Of a stretch of 64,000 nt of DNA, positions 26,563 through 56,100 are shown piece by piece; within the stretch, counting starts at the first letter, position 1, and every line of letters starts with the position of its first letter. The notes below the pieces were generated by a model. It saw only the letters and a program-made list of their open reading frames with translations, was not told the DNA's origin and ran no database searches. Origin of the DNA: Patagioenas fasciata (taxonomy: Eukaryota; Chordata; Aves; Columbiformes; Columbidae); NCBI RefSeq assembly GCF_037038585.1, contig NC_092523.1, positions 42,559,001 to 42,623,000 on the forward strand, read 5' to 3'. The position numbers and the translations under genes are program-made.

Positions 26563-27349
26563 ACAGAATCACAGAATCAACTGGGTTGGAAAAGACCTCA
26601 GAGATCATCAAGTCCAACCCTTGGTCCAACTCCAGTCCATTTACTAGATCATGGCACTAAGAGCCATGTCCAATCTCAGTTTAAAAACCTCCAGGGACGG
26701 TGAGTCCACCACCTCCCTGGGCAGGCCATTCCAATGCCTGACCACTCTCTCTGTAAAGAATTTCTTTCTAATATCCAGCCTAAATTTCCCCTGGCAGAGT
26801 CTAAGCCCATGCCCCCTTGTCCTATTGCTAACTGCCTGGGAGAAGAGACCAATCCCCATCTGGCTATAACTTCCCTTCAGGTAGTTATAGAGAGTGATGA
26901 GGTCACCTCTAAGCCTCCTCTTCTCCAGACTAAACAACCCCAGCTCCCTCAGCCTCTCCCAATAAGTCTTGTGTTCAAGTCCCTTCACCAGTCTTGTTGC
27001 TCTTCTCTGGACCTGCTCCAGCACTTCAATATCTTTCCTGAACTGAGGGGCCCAGAACTGAACACAATACTCCAGGTGTGGCCTCATCAGTACAGAGTAC
27101 AGGGGAAGGATCACTTCCCTTGTCCTGCTGACCATGCTGTTTTTGATACAGGACAGGATACCATTGGCCTTCTTGGCCACCTGGGCACACTGTTGGCTCA
27201 TGTTGAGCTTCCTGTCAATCAGTACCCCCAGGTCCCTTTCTGCCTGAGTGCTCTCCAGCCACTCTGTGCCCACCCTGTAGTGCTGCAGGGGGTTGTTGTG
27301 GCCAAAGTGCAGGACCCGGCACTTGGCCTTGTTGAACTTCATCCCAGGT
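26563..27349 (-). mobile_element. CR1 LINE, 5'-truncated copy (3' end of ORF2 plus 3' UTR)
   Basis: CR1 is a non-LTR retrotransposon of birds and reptiles. This copy reads on the minus strand. It ends with the short CR1 3' UTR (GATGATCTCTGAGGTC) and a two-copy ATTCTGTG-type tail at 26563-26578. Upstream is the C-terminal part of ORF2, with the family blocks [40 protein letters not shown] and [11 protein letters not shown]. It is truncated in the reverse transcriptase region near 27349, where homology to the family stops. 5' truncation is normal for CR1. Confidence 0.95.
26644..27349 (-). pseudogene. CR1 ORF2 C-terminal fragment (reverse transcriptase tail), frame still open
   Basis: About 234 codons of CR1 ORF2, from [10 protein letters not shown] to the stop after LDMALSAMI. 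It lacks the endonuclease and most of the reverse transcriptase, including the catalytic core, so it cannot act alone. There is no internal stop or frameshift. The open frame runs another 19 codons upstream into unrelated host DNA (to 27405), which is not part of the element. Confidence 0.9.
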
Positions 27350-30155
27350 AGAACTTCATACCCTAAGTGGAAAGACAAAATACTTGAACAGCTAAAGAAA
27401 ACCACAGATTTTACCCTACCTGGTCATAAGGAGTCCTCTGTGTTTATATCCTACTCTGATTCTGAAAGTGGGAAATAAATGAGGTACATTCCTTGAACAT
27501 ACAACACAAATGAGAATAGCAAGGTTGTTTGTGAAAGGCCTGTCATGTCCACACAGCTTTTTCCAATCATGTCCCTTCATGTCCTCTCTTCATACCCTCA
27601 TTGTAAACAAATTGTTGTGGGTATATGCATTACAAAGAGGCAGAAAATATATTCTTGATAAAAGTGAAATTTATGTGAGCTATTGTCTCAAAATATTCCA
27701 GTAAGTTACTGCTTGGCTGCCTGGCACAGAGCCACAGCTGTTACACATTGACATGCCTCTGCTGGCTTCCCTGCAGCAATGCCAGTGGCAGCTGCTGTGG
27801 ACCTTCAGCCTAACTTCAGCATTCCAAAGTTTCGATACATGGTCAGGTGTCAAAGTTTCCAACATAGTATCTAGAAGAAATATCTGGGAAACATCAAATG
27901 AAAATTACGTACTGAGATTGACAGGATCTCAGTAATAGTAATTGTGAGAGGAACTATTGCTAAAGAATATTAGTTATTTAGCTGATGACATTTAAGCTTC
28001 CCTTTCTAACCCAAACAATTCACTCAGGTGTGAAAATCCATTGTACAATTGTGTGATGCCCTGGGGAAGACATGGCTTAAAATTAAAAGTGTGATGCAAC
28101 TTTGTTATTTTCCTTCATTGTACATTGAGCATTCCCACAAACATGCAGCTTTCAAGTTCTCAGCTTCAGCTGTAGTCAAGAAAGGGTTTCATCGGGTGTG
28201 CTCCTGGATGGTTGTGCTCTTAGCTGCTTGCCCCACAGCTAATGAAGCTTACCTTGATATTTCTTCTTATTACTAAGCATGGCTTCAATTCTAAGACTAA
28301 GACTATCCAGATTTTAATCCGAGACTATCAGACAACGAAGTAGCAGCTCAATTTCTTTGGATGAACAAATTATTCAAGCATTAAAACTGATGTGGTAGTG
28401 ATTACAGTAGGTCAAACAAAGCTATTTCATGGGCCATCCTTTCTTGCAAGAAAAACATGCCTTGCAAGGCAAAGTGATAAATAGAATATTAATAAAACTA
28501 CGATATCCCCAGTTCTGAAGTCTGAGCTATCTACAGCTGACTGTAATATGCTAAGTGCTGGGCTTTGCACCCCTCACTTGTCTAGTGAGAGAAAAAGCTA
28601 TTAATTTATTATTGCCAAACAAATACAAAGGTCTAACATAACCGCTGTTGCTGTTTCATAAAAAGACTATGTGAATAAAACACTTGAAAGTGAAGCACGG
28701 AAATTCAGAGAAGACTAAATATGTCTCTATATATGTATAGACCTATATATATATGTATATAAATAAAACATTTATAACCTTGATCTTTGTTTCCTTTTTG
28801 TGAGCGCTTATTTATGGTTTGTACAACATCCCCCTGAGTATCCATTTGTCTAAAATAAAGTCAACTTGTCATGAAGTAGTCTACTCTAGTATAAGTGACT
28901 TAATGGTATGAGGAACTGAGAGTAAAAGGAAGCAGAAAAGGAACTGAACTGCAGTTTATGATCACACCTTTCTAGCCTTATCTTCAAGGAGAAGAATTCC
29001 TGAGTGATGATCTGGCAGGACATGAAGTATCAAGACTACTCATCACCTTCAATAATTTCTGTTCAAAGGCTCAGAATAGTAAGGTTGTTCATTAGAAATG
29101 AAAAAGCAGTGCATGTTCTTTGACTATGTAACCTATTACCAGAAGCAACTTAGTTTCACCTTTTAGATTATAAATTTAATGATATCACAATCTCTTTCAC
29201 ATTTACTTACCTGGAAACTAGAACCTCCTGCAGTGCACAGGCCATATCAGGATTTTAGCATGCATCTCAGGGCCATTGGAATGGGAAAAAAAAAAAGTAG
29301 GTTTTGGAGAAGGAACAACTACCAGCTCCTAAAGAGGGGAACAAATAATGCATGGCTTTGACATCCCATCCCTCTGCATGGAAACAGATGGATTTCAGAG
29401 GAATGAAGACTTGCAGTACAAATGAGTTTCTTGAATATTATGGGAGCAGAAGCTGCTCACATGAGAAATATCATGCAAGTAAGTCAGGCTTTAATTAGTA
29501 AATTTTGGGAATACTGTAATTCCAAGAAAAACAAGAACCTTCTAAGACTGAAGGAGGAGGGAAAGCCCTCTTATGCATTTTGCTTGATCTCAAAATCAAA
29601 CGCATCACTACAGGAGATTCTTTTATTTTTAAAAATTCAGTTCGGAGTCAAAGATAAAATCTCACTTGGCTTCATTCAGAGCACAGATAGCGAGGGAACC
29701 AACCCAGAAGCAAACATGGAAAATCAATACCTAGATATTTTTAATGGCATACAGATACTGCCCATGGAATCCAAGCCTGAATTCTCAGAATCTCATAATT
29801 AATGCATCCAAAAATGCTCTTAGATTGATGAAGCAGAAGCTCAAAGGGATGTGTGATTGTCTAAAGCCTTGGGAAACAATTAAACCAGATGGGACAATCA
29901 ACTGAAAGGGCGTACCCATGAAGAATAAAGGATTGGTTCAGCCAAGGAACACAAACAGCATTTAAACAGCCTTTCGTAAGGACAACAGTCTTATTTTTTA
30001 AAAAATCATGTGATGAAAAATCTGCTGTACAGCTACATGAACTATTGCAAAGGTGAATTAGCCTCACTAAGAAAATAATGAACATTAGTTCTGCCTCTGA
30101 ATTTGCCTAGTTTCAGCTGCCAACCATTTGATCTTGTTTAGTCTTTCTTTGCTAG
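27350..30155. other. intergenic, no gene recognised
   Basis: Unique AT-rich sequence between the CR1 copy and the candidate exon at 30156. A TA-rich simple patch lies at about 28727-28762. A 126-codon frame at 29422-29802 (plus) has no recognisable domain. Confidence 0.65.
28727..28762. repeat. TATA/TATG simple repeat patch
   Basis: Imperfect TA and TATG units without a clean period. Low-complexity DNA. Confidence 0.7.
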
Positions 30156-30297
30156 ACTGCGGGTTCAATTATGTGGCTACTTTAATAAAAACTATGAAGC
30201 AAGTAAAAATGCTTTTGAATATAAGTATGATACCACAAAATATCAAAAATCTGGATTGACCTTTTTACGAATGAAAGATCCAAGTGGAAGCCGAATA
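30156..30297 (+). other. candidate orphan coding exon (speculative)
   Basis: 142 bases flanked by a pyrimidine-rich tract ending GCTAG and a donor GTATGT. One frame is open throughout for 47 codons and contains GYFNKNYEASKNAFEYKYD and FLRMKDPSGSRI, which read more like protein than the Ile/Lys/Asn strings typical of this AT-rich DNA. I cannot assign a family. A second frame is open over most of it, which weakens the case. No compatible neighbouring exon was found by eye. Confidence 0.2.
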
Positions 30298-33200
30298 GTA
30301 TGTTTTTCAAAATTTTACTGTTTACCTTTCAGTGACTCATTTTTTTAATTATTTTTTGACCTACAGTTTTCAAACACACCTAATGAAGTTTTATCATAAG
30401 TGAATTGCTTTGGTACACAAATGTTCACTTGTGATCTTTTCACAATCTTTTAAATTTGCATTTATTGTATTTTTATTTTTGAATTCATAGTGTTTTCTAT
30501 TTTTATTTGGCTTCAGTTTTCTTAAATTTAAAATGAGGAGTTTGAGATCAATTAATTTTAAAACAGTCTGTGAACACATCTCCACGTTTGCTTTGCTGAA
30601 GAAAAATTCCACTGGGTAAAAATGTCATTCTTCTGTGACACTTGTTCAAGTGTCCTATATGTAATTTTTTGTTGTTGCTGCTTGGACTTTGTTTTCCACG
30701 CAACTATCTATCCAAGAATTCTTAACATAATGTGCCAGTAACTTATGTAAACCCACAACCTATAGTACTGAATATTTTTCATGTTAATTTGAATTTATCT
30801 TGGCATGTTGTAATTCCATTCAGTGCACTGGCAAACAAATATTAAATGACTTAACTTAGAATGCCCTCCAAATTTGGTTTCTTTTCAGTGGAAATCCCCT
30901 GCAAGCTATGTCTAACTTTTGAGACATTACAAAAATTATCAGAAGATTTTGCAGATGTTTAACATCTTGCACATTACCACATATCGTAACAGGCATCTGA
31001 TGCTGACGCCTGTCAGATGTATGTGGAAATACAGAGCTGAAGACAGAATCTGTATTTATTTGGAAAGGCACATGTCCTGGTATAACTAAGTTCAGAACCA
31101 GTTGCTTCTCGTTTAGTCTTTCTGTTTCCTGAAGAAGGCACAAGAAAGCATTCCTTTCAGAAGCTTCTTTTGTAAAAACCCTACTAAACCAGCTAACAAA
31201 TGGGAATTTTAGGTCAAAATGCAATAAAATATTCAGGTCTACAGGCTTTAGCGTAGTGCATGAAGGGCATCTGGTGCATCAGCCGTGATGCAGGACCAAC
31301 TGCATGCTGAGCCAGCAGCTACTGCTGGCATTTTGACATAGACACCAGCTACATTAGAGCTGCATGTTAAATGTTTTAAAATATTCCTGTAGGCAGTAAC
31401 TGGACCCCAGGCTCACCTGGCCTCTGGTAAAGTGGCCTGCCCCCCCCCCACTGAGGGGCACCTGCTTTGCTCTCTGGGGCACTCAGTCCCATAACACAAG
31501 GGTCTATCTGGGGTTCTCTTGTCTAACATAGGCATTTGATTTAGACGTGGTTCATAAAAACAGGAGTTTGCGTTCCCTTAACAGCAAATAGAATAGGTGC
31601 CTTCAAGGATTTCTGGGCAATTAAATGCCTAAAATAGCCCACAGAGGATTACATACATTCTCGCCCTGCTCCTTCGCTCCCACACACATTTATGTATGTA
31701 TGCACACACACAATTTATGTATGTATACACACAGTGAATCAAATATATAAACTTTGCTGCACCTAAGTCTTTTCTTTGCAATAATATCTTTCCGGGCCCT
31801 GACTTTTTATATGCTAAACATCTGCAAAAGCCGACTCCCAACAGTTTTTATTACATCTATTAAAACCTAGCAACAATGGGACTGGAGCGAATGCCCCTTA
31901 TTTGCCACACAGTAATAACAAATGCTGCACAGCACATGACCTTCAGTTGTGTGTCAGTGTGCTCGCTCCAAAGCTGTTTCTGTATTTTATCCAAAACTTC
32001 TTTAAACTAAAAAGCACTCCAAACCCCACAGAAAACTCAAAGTAGATATGCTGATACACGCATATACAGGGATAAATTTATTACGATTATAAACTTTGAA
32101 ATAAATTACCTGAATCTGAAGAGGAAAGAACACAGTATTAGGTTTACTGCTATTCCTTTTCAGAATGAGTTTCTAAGACCACATCTCAGAAAGGATGCCT
32201 TGGACCATGTCTAACCTATGAGATCCAGGAGTACTTCCCAGCCTCCTAGTCTTAATGTATGCCTGCCACAATCTGACACGGAATCAAAGGCATAAACCAG
32301 GTCCTTCTTCCTGTACCACCAGGGAGGTGAAGAATCTGTCTTCTAAGCATGCAGGCCAAGAGCAAGCTACTGGTGGGGTCCCCATCCTGGACAACCAAAG
32401 ATTCAGGATGCCAGGCCATGCCAGAAGGCCTGCCTCACAGTACAAGTGCAAACTTAGGATCTTTAGACACAAGCAAGCCCTGTAATCCACTCCTGATGAA
32501 TCTTGGCACAAGTCATCCTTGAGCTGCTCAGGCTGGGCTAGTTTTTGACACACCCAGAGAGAGAACTGGAAGCAGCCAAAGAAAGCCACATGAGCGGATA
32601 TTTAGTGAGCTGAAGAAAGGGAAGTCAGACTGTAATTTTGTACTGCTCTTGGCAGTCAAATCCTCTCTTGAATCTCATCCATAGTTTTTGAAACGTGTTT
32701 AATTTACCTTTTGTGTGAGAGGTGCTGGAATGTGGAGGAATGTTGGTTCTGCACCCTTGGACACCAGCACACACAGCGGGGCAGACTGCAGAAGAGATGC
32801 TCCTCTGGGCTGAGGAACCGAAATATCACATTTTTGGATGGTATTGCAACACTGTGAACTCTTCTATTGCTGCCCTGCTGCAGTCAGGTGAGCATTTCAT
32901 CTAGCTCTGCATTTTGTCCATAAATTATGGCCCTGATCATATCCGCACTGGGTGAATGTAACAAAAATGGCACCCTGAGTTACCTTTCTATCTTCCATTG
33001 AGCAGTGGTTCAGAGGCTTAGTGAGCTGTAGGTAGCCACTGGTCCATTATTTCTATTTTAGGTCTTGCAATGGCTCTTAACAAGTTCCACAATCAATTCT
33101 GCACTTTGTGAAAGTGGACTTCATTTGTTGGTTATTATTTTGCATATTTCTCCTGGAAAAGATGAAGAACAATTATTGCAAATGAAAAATGAGTACTGTT

Positions 33201-34695
33201 GGCACCAGACAGTCCTAACCACTCAGATTCCAGGTTTGAGGGTTTGATAAAAACCTCAGCGAAACTAATGGGAATCCTTCCAGAGTAGCTTTGCCTGAAG
33301 TTTAAAGGCACAGACATACTGATCTCCTAGAATCCCATGGGCACTTAACCCTATTGAGCCCTTTACTAATCAACGATTAGCAAAAAGGTCTACAAAATCT
33401 ACTTATTTCACAATACTGAAGTGCTCCCAGCACATTCCCAGATGCCAGATTCCCTCTATATTCCCAAAGCAGGAACCACACTCTTCAGCTTCTCTCTTTG
33501 ACAGTTTCCACTGTGTACAAAGGGATGCATGGTTACGAAAATCTGTGGTGTTTTAACTGAACATGGAAGTAGGATAAAGATAAAATAACATGAAGTATTA
33601 ATCATTAATTCAGGGAAAATATAGCACTGTGATAAATGATGCCTAATCATGGATATGTTTATGTCATTGCTGAAATACAATGCCTGCGGCATAGAGAGGC
33701 AAAAGAGGAGGGCTGAAGAAAGATCAGGACTGCAAGGCCATTTAACTCAATTAATATACTTCCATTATCACAGTTGGTAAAAGTAAAGAGTAGTTGTTTC
33801 TAAATATCACATTTTTATACTGCCTATTCCAATACTTGCTGTACTACTCAAAACCTTAGCCCCTGCAGGCATAGGATTACATCAATTTCTCAGTTGCAAT
33901 TTTCTCCTCCCAAAATGCAGGCTTTAAAAATGGATATTGAAGCAAGCTCACTCAAAACCCTCACAAGCCAGGTAACAAACAAACCCGCTGGGGTTTTTTT
34001 TATGCCATGAATTTCAGAAAAAATCTCATGAGTATTTTTATATTCTGGGTTTAATTATAGAAGTCAGAAAAACTGGAACTGAGGGTGTGTCAATGGCCAA
34101 ACTTATGAGTCAAATTAGCAAGCAGTACACTATTCACAACAGATGTAGCTCTACATAAATAAAAATGTACAGGAGGAATAAAAGCAAATGCCTCCAAGGA
34201 GATGATCAGAATGAGCTCTTTGCAAGGTTCAGGAAGGCACAAAGCAAGTGCTGCAGTGATGTTTCCAGGTCCTACATAGGTGCTAGGTGCTAACTACAGG
34301 TAGGAAACAAGGCACTCTTCCAGTGGAGCAGGTTTACTGGGAAGCTCTAGAAGGTTGATTTAACTTTTAGAGAGGCAGACATTAAACTGCTGCTATCCTA
34401 CAACCTCTGCAGGAATGAGTCAAACTAAGCGCAGATATGGGAAAGAATCAGGCTTATGGGAAATGTGCCTTTAAAATTAAACTCTAGCCTCTCTCAACCT
34501 ACTTGTCATCTTTCTCTGAATTCTCTTCCCTTTCATGGGCTAGTTATTAAGTGTTCCCTACACACCTGTTAGAGCTGTTAAAAAACCTCAGAGAAAGAAA
34601 CTTGGTAGCAATTCTTTCTTACATACCATATCAGTTTTAATTTACACTTGAATATATGTCATTATCAGCTCAGGAATATCCAGGACTATAAGTGA
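30298..34695. other. intergenic, no gene recognised
   Basis: AT-rich sequence with a run of C at about 31440-31451 and a duplicated CA/TATG repeat at 31681-31734. A 122-codon minus-strand frame (30856-31224) and a 60-codon plus-strand frame (32722-32904) followed by a donor-like GTGAGC at 32889 have no recognisable family. Confidence 0.6.
31681..31734. repeat. duplicated CACACA-TTTATGTATGTAT unit
   Basis: Two adjacent copies of a composite unit, CA repeat followed by TTTATGTATGTAT, about 24-26 bases each. The second copy has one extra A. A compound microsatellite duplicated as a block. Confidence 0.8.
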
Positions 34696-35358
34696 ATTCA
34701 CACCTATCGACTCAAATACCACAACCTAGGAAAAGGGAAATATAGTTCATACACAGTGATTTTATTTGACTTCATTATTATAATCCTGACCACTGTAGTT
34801 ATAAGGAATGCCTGGTACCACAGGTTTGGAAGTACACTGCACACTGTGCTTTCTAATCCTAAGGACTGTGATGAAAAAAAGGATAAATTTGTAAATATTG
34901 CGAAAAGACACACAAAAGTGTATGCCTTGTCCTCACTGACCCTGTACAGATGCAGAGCATCTCATTCTTATCCATTACTTTACTTGAAATTCTGCACAGG
35001 AAAAATGTTCAGAAAAATGTATACTGCAAAAGAAGAATGTTCTGGCACAAAGTTAAGGGTTATGGGTGGCTCTCAGTGGGATACCAGCACTAATCCCAGT
35101 CTCGTTTCTCTGTTCAAACAGCAAAGGAATTGGCACACGCACCTCACTGAGGATTTTCATGGCACACTTTGCAGACATGCACAGCCAAAGAGGTCATGTT
35201 TTAAACTGGAAATTACTCACACACTTTACATTTTAAATAAACCTGTAGATTTATTGTACAACAGTACAGCATGTGCCTTTTTAACCAAAAGCTCAGCATC
35301 ACACAACATCTTAATCTTCCATTTAAACATACATAGTCCTACAACACAGTTCAGCTAA
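34696..35358 (+). other. unusually long stop-free frame, not recognised
   Basis: 221 codons open between the in-frame TGA at 34693-34695 and the stop at 35356-35358. No in-frame ATG occurs in the first third. The frame only starts early if a GTG at 34756 is used, which is unlikely in a vertebrate. The first in-frame ATG precedes FRKMYTAKEECSG. Translation is rich in His, Thr, Ser and Cys, with one hydrophobic stretch at the start and no known domain. It may be chance, or a remnant of an old element. Confidence 0.2.
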
Positions 35359-36218
35359 GAAAGCTACATAATGAATTAATTTATTGAGAGTCCTGGCTAT
35401 GCTGTTGCTAAGGATGTTTACCTACAGCAAGAACAGTGGCAGTGGTTCTGGTGTGGTAACATTAAATCATTTTAACCTGTTCTCAGCACAGTAATAGCGA
35501 GCAGGTATCTAGAGCAAAATGAAAAGATTGTCTAAGGGACACCACATTTAATTGCAAATGCAGGGAACAGTAGACCAGAGGATCTCACACACACAATACA
35601 AGTCCAGATTAGGTGTTATGAGATCACTTTGGTGTAATGTCTGCACTAGCTATGCCACACAATCTACCACACAGACTGGACGTATGACAGGCATAGCACC
35701 GTGCAGTAATATTGTTTGGATTGAAATTGTTAGGTTTGGAAGGGGCAGAGCAGGGTGTTCTATACAAATATACACTTGCCTTATTACATTAGTTTACAGG
35801 TCAGAAACACTCCTATAGCCATTTGCCCACCTGCCAGCGGTGTCTTGCTGTAATTCATTTTCATACAGTTTGTTTCGATTTCACCTGCTTCTATTGAAAA
35901 CTGCATCATTACTTCCAGACCCAGAGCGTGTTTTGTGTTATGTGTCTCAGCCCTTCAAACTGTCATAAACACCCGAGCTGGTGTAACTGGGCATCCTTTA
36001 CTCACATTCTCATGCGCAACTAGACACAAGTTGTTACCAAGACATGTACAGATAAGATTCTTCTTTTTCCACAGGGGTTCCTCATCACAACAGAGGTTTA
36101 AAGGTCATCACACAACTTACAGGAACTGAAGTTCCCCTCCAGTTTGGAATTAAATATCTCCTACCCAAATGAGACACAGGCTACATAGCAAAATCTTGAT
36201 CAGAGAAAATTTATGCCT

Positions 36219-36224
36219 TTTATT
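36219..36224 (-). promoter_or_regulatory. candidate CPE poly(A) signal AATAAA (distal, second)
   Basis: Second canonical AATAAA on the coding strand, 70 bases beyond the one at 36289. Closely paired hexamers are common at used cleavage sites, but chance is possible in this AT-rich DNA. Confidence 0.3.
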
Positions 36225-36288
36225 GCTGTTCAATTTATCAATCTGTCTGAAACTATAAGACAATTAGTTTAAAGAATCAAATGCTATC

Positions 36289-36294
36289 TTTATT
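36289..36294 (-). promoter_or_regulatory. candidate CPE poly(A) signal AATAAA (distal, first)
   Basis: Canonical AATAAA on the coding strand about 1.57 kb past the CPE stop. It would give a longer 3' UTR. There is no transcript evidence in the sequence itself. Confidence 0.35.
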
Positions 36295-37229
36295 GAAGAA
36301 TTTCAGGTTCTCAAAAAAACAGTATTTTCAGCAGATTTTTTAAATGCCCAAAGGAGGTAAATTTGGATCTTACTCCTAAACATGTGATTTTTCACTTATG
36401 GCAGGAACTTGATAATGCATTGTTGGTCGGTTCTGAACAGTACTGGACTCTTACAGCATCAAGTAGAATAGTATACTAATCCAGACACAGACAGTGGTAC
36501 TAAAGAAACAGAGGAAGGAAATCTATATCGAACATCTGATCTTGAATTAAAATAGACCAGCAAAAGTATGCAATCCTTCAAACAGATGAGATGCTCAGCT
36601 GCTATCAAGTAGCACAGGAGCAGTGGTTTCAGAAGAATTATACCAAATTTGCCCCCACTACAGTTCATGTATATTCTCTGACTCCACAAATTTCATTCAT
36701 CTTGGGCAAAATACTCAAGCACACTACAAGAAAAATGGGAAGAAGAAGGAGCTTTTGAAAACTAAGATTGCTTTTTTTATCAAGTATATTTGGAAAATTT
36801 CACCACACTGAAAAAATTTTCACTATCTGTCTTGCTTCTAGTTTTAGATAAGACTAACCAGCAGAAGAAACAAAGTTGTTGACAAACCCATTCTTGACTT
36901 GTGAGACTACATGAATGCCCTCAGTAGACTTCCAGTTCATTGTCTAAACTGTAATGTTTTGGTAGCTTTCGCTGAACATATGAACTTTTGGGTGATTATC
37001 TAGACACCACTGACATGTAAAGACTGTTGAAAAGGTAGTGATCTAATTAAAACAGACATCACCTGAAATGATTATTTTTTTTTACCTTGCTGTAAAACAA
37101 ACACTAACAGCATATTAACAAGATGCACAAGCTCTTCTTCTTCACCCATCCAGAATTTTTGATTTGGTTAATAAGTAACAAGAAATAATTAAAACCTGAT
37201 CCTGAAACGTCATTAATAGTTTAAGGAAT

Positions 37230-37863
37230 AAAGCTCAGCTATTTCCTGAATTTATTCCATGACATTATTTAATAAAAGAGCTTATGCAGATTCCTTCTGC
37301 TTACTAAAATGAAGTCAGCTTATGTTTCCTACATAGTTAAATAGCTCCAACACCAGAGACATACAAAATGTTATACTGAATTTTAAGCCTTGTAAAACAT
37401 TATCACACCACCACACTGTAATTATAAATCTTTTCAATAGCATCCAATATAGAACTCAGTAAAGAGCACTGTCTACTACTATGTATTGTCAAATATTTCT
37501 GGCATTACTGGGAATTGACTACAGCATATTTCTTTTTTAAAATCAAGAGTTAACCTATATATTCTGAACTTGAAAATAATACACAACAGATTGTACTCCC
37601 ATATAGGCCGCAGAGACATTCACTCATATTTTTTTCTGATTTGTATATAAGAGTAACTTTCTATAACAATATGAAAGAAAATCAATAACTTATCTAGCTA
37701 GGAGGCTAGTAGTTATTTATGATCATATTAATCAAAAGATGACTGAAAAATTCAAAGTTAATTATCGTGAAGTGCACAAAATCTAGAATATAGGGACTTT
37801 CCACAGTACATTATGCTAAGTCAACATATAATAGATTAAAAGCTGTAAAGCCAAAATCTTCAT
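37230..37863 (-). other. CPE: CPE 3' UTR, proximal form (inferred)
   Basis: Noncoding sequence directly after the CPE stop codon and before the first AATAAA on the minus strand. A UTR of about 600-650 bases is near the size expected from the mammalian CPE mRNA. The cleavage point is an estimate, 10-30 bases past the signal at 37251-37256. Confidence 0.6.
37251..37256 (-). promoter_or_regulatory. candidate CPE poly(A) signal AATAAA (proximal)
   Basis: TTTATT on the plus strand reads AATAAA on the coding strand, about 610 bases past the stop codon. It is the first canonical hexamer after the stop. An ATTAAA variant lies just upstream, near 37267-37275. Confidence 0.55.
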
Positions 37864-55330
<17,467 letters not shown>

Positions 55331-55333
55331 CTG

Positions 55334-55351
55334 AAAAAAAAAAAAAAAAAA
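55334..55351 (-). repeat. T18 homopolymer forming the exon 2 polypyrimidine tract
   Basis: Eighteen A on plus, read as T on the coding strand, directly abut the CAG acceptor of CPE exon 2. It serves as the polypyrimidine tract. Confidence 0.9.
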
Positions 55352-55913
55352 TGTTTTAGAACACATGAAAATCACCCATGGACTGGCCCACACAGTGCAT
55401 CTGAGATGTGGGTATCACTATTACTGTAACTGGTCACAGAATGCCCAGGAAGTTAGAAGCCTCCTTCAGAAAAGTGGATTTAAGGTTTTTTTCTGAACTC
55501 TGGCTAAACAAATAGTAATTTACAATCAGCTGTTTGTCAAAGGCAGAGAAAGAATAACAGAGGACAACAGAGCATGCCAACACAAATGCTACGCGCTGCC
55601 GTTAACATCACTATCATTGAGATTTAATACAATCGATGCTTCAATTCTACAAAAGGATGTCTTGATTACGTAGTTTTAAAATATATAAACTGACACTAAT
55701 AGAGCTTCTTATCTTTAATATTCTCTCCAAGATTAGTTTAAGCTTCTTGCACTACATGTGTATTAAACTGCAAGTCTTTTACCAAAGCATTGCCAGTCAA
55801 CAGCTGTTGATCCTAGTGATCTGAAAAACCTTATTCAGCAGTTGCGTTGGATATTCAGTTCAGCTTTTACAAGCAAGTGCAATAACCTAATTCATAAAAC
55901 AAATCATTCCCAT

Positions 55914-56100
55914 TTAACATTCCAATAAACAGTCCAGTATTAAATATATGTGTAAGCATTCCATATATATTAATAAATAAATGTAATGTTGATTTAATAT
56001 ATATTGTGAATATATAATATTCAACGTGTATTCAGTACATACTCCAGATATTTACCCATATATATGCTCAATATATAAATAAGCAGTCCAGTACGCCCAA
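55914..56100. repeat. degenerate AT-rich minisatellite-like patch
   Basis: Diverged units resembling CAGTCCAGTA followed by TAAATATAT-type spacers recur, for example AACAGTCCAGTATTAA near 55928 and AAGCAGTCCAGTAC near 56081, with TATATA blocks between. The period is not clean. Confidence 0.5.

Noticed and set aside
26734-27351. 205-codon plus-strand open frame
   Set aside because: It is the antisense shadow of the CR1 ORF2 fragment on the minus strand.
29399-29478. Possible exon between TTTCAG and GTAAGT on plus, ahead of the candidate at 30156
   Set aside because: The frame open through it would enter 30156-30297 in the frame that hits TGA, so the two cannot form a coding pair. The acceptor tract is also weak.
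35700-35760. Sequence resembling the TTGGAAGGG block of CR1 tails
   Set aside because: The match is too short and lacks the adjoining CR1 blocks and ATTCTGTG tail.
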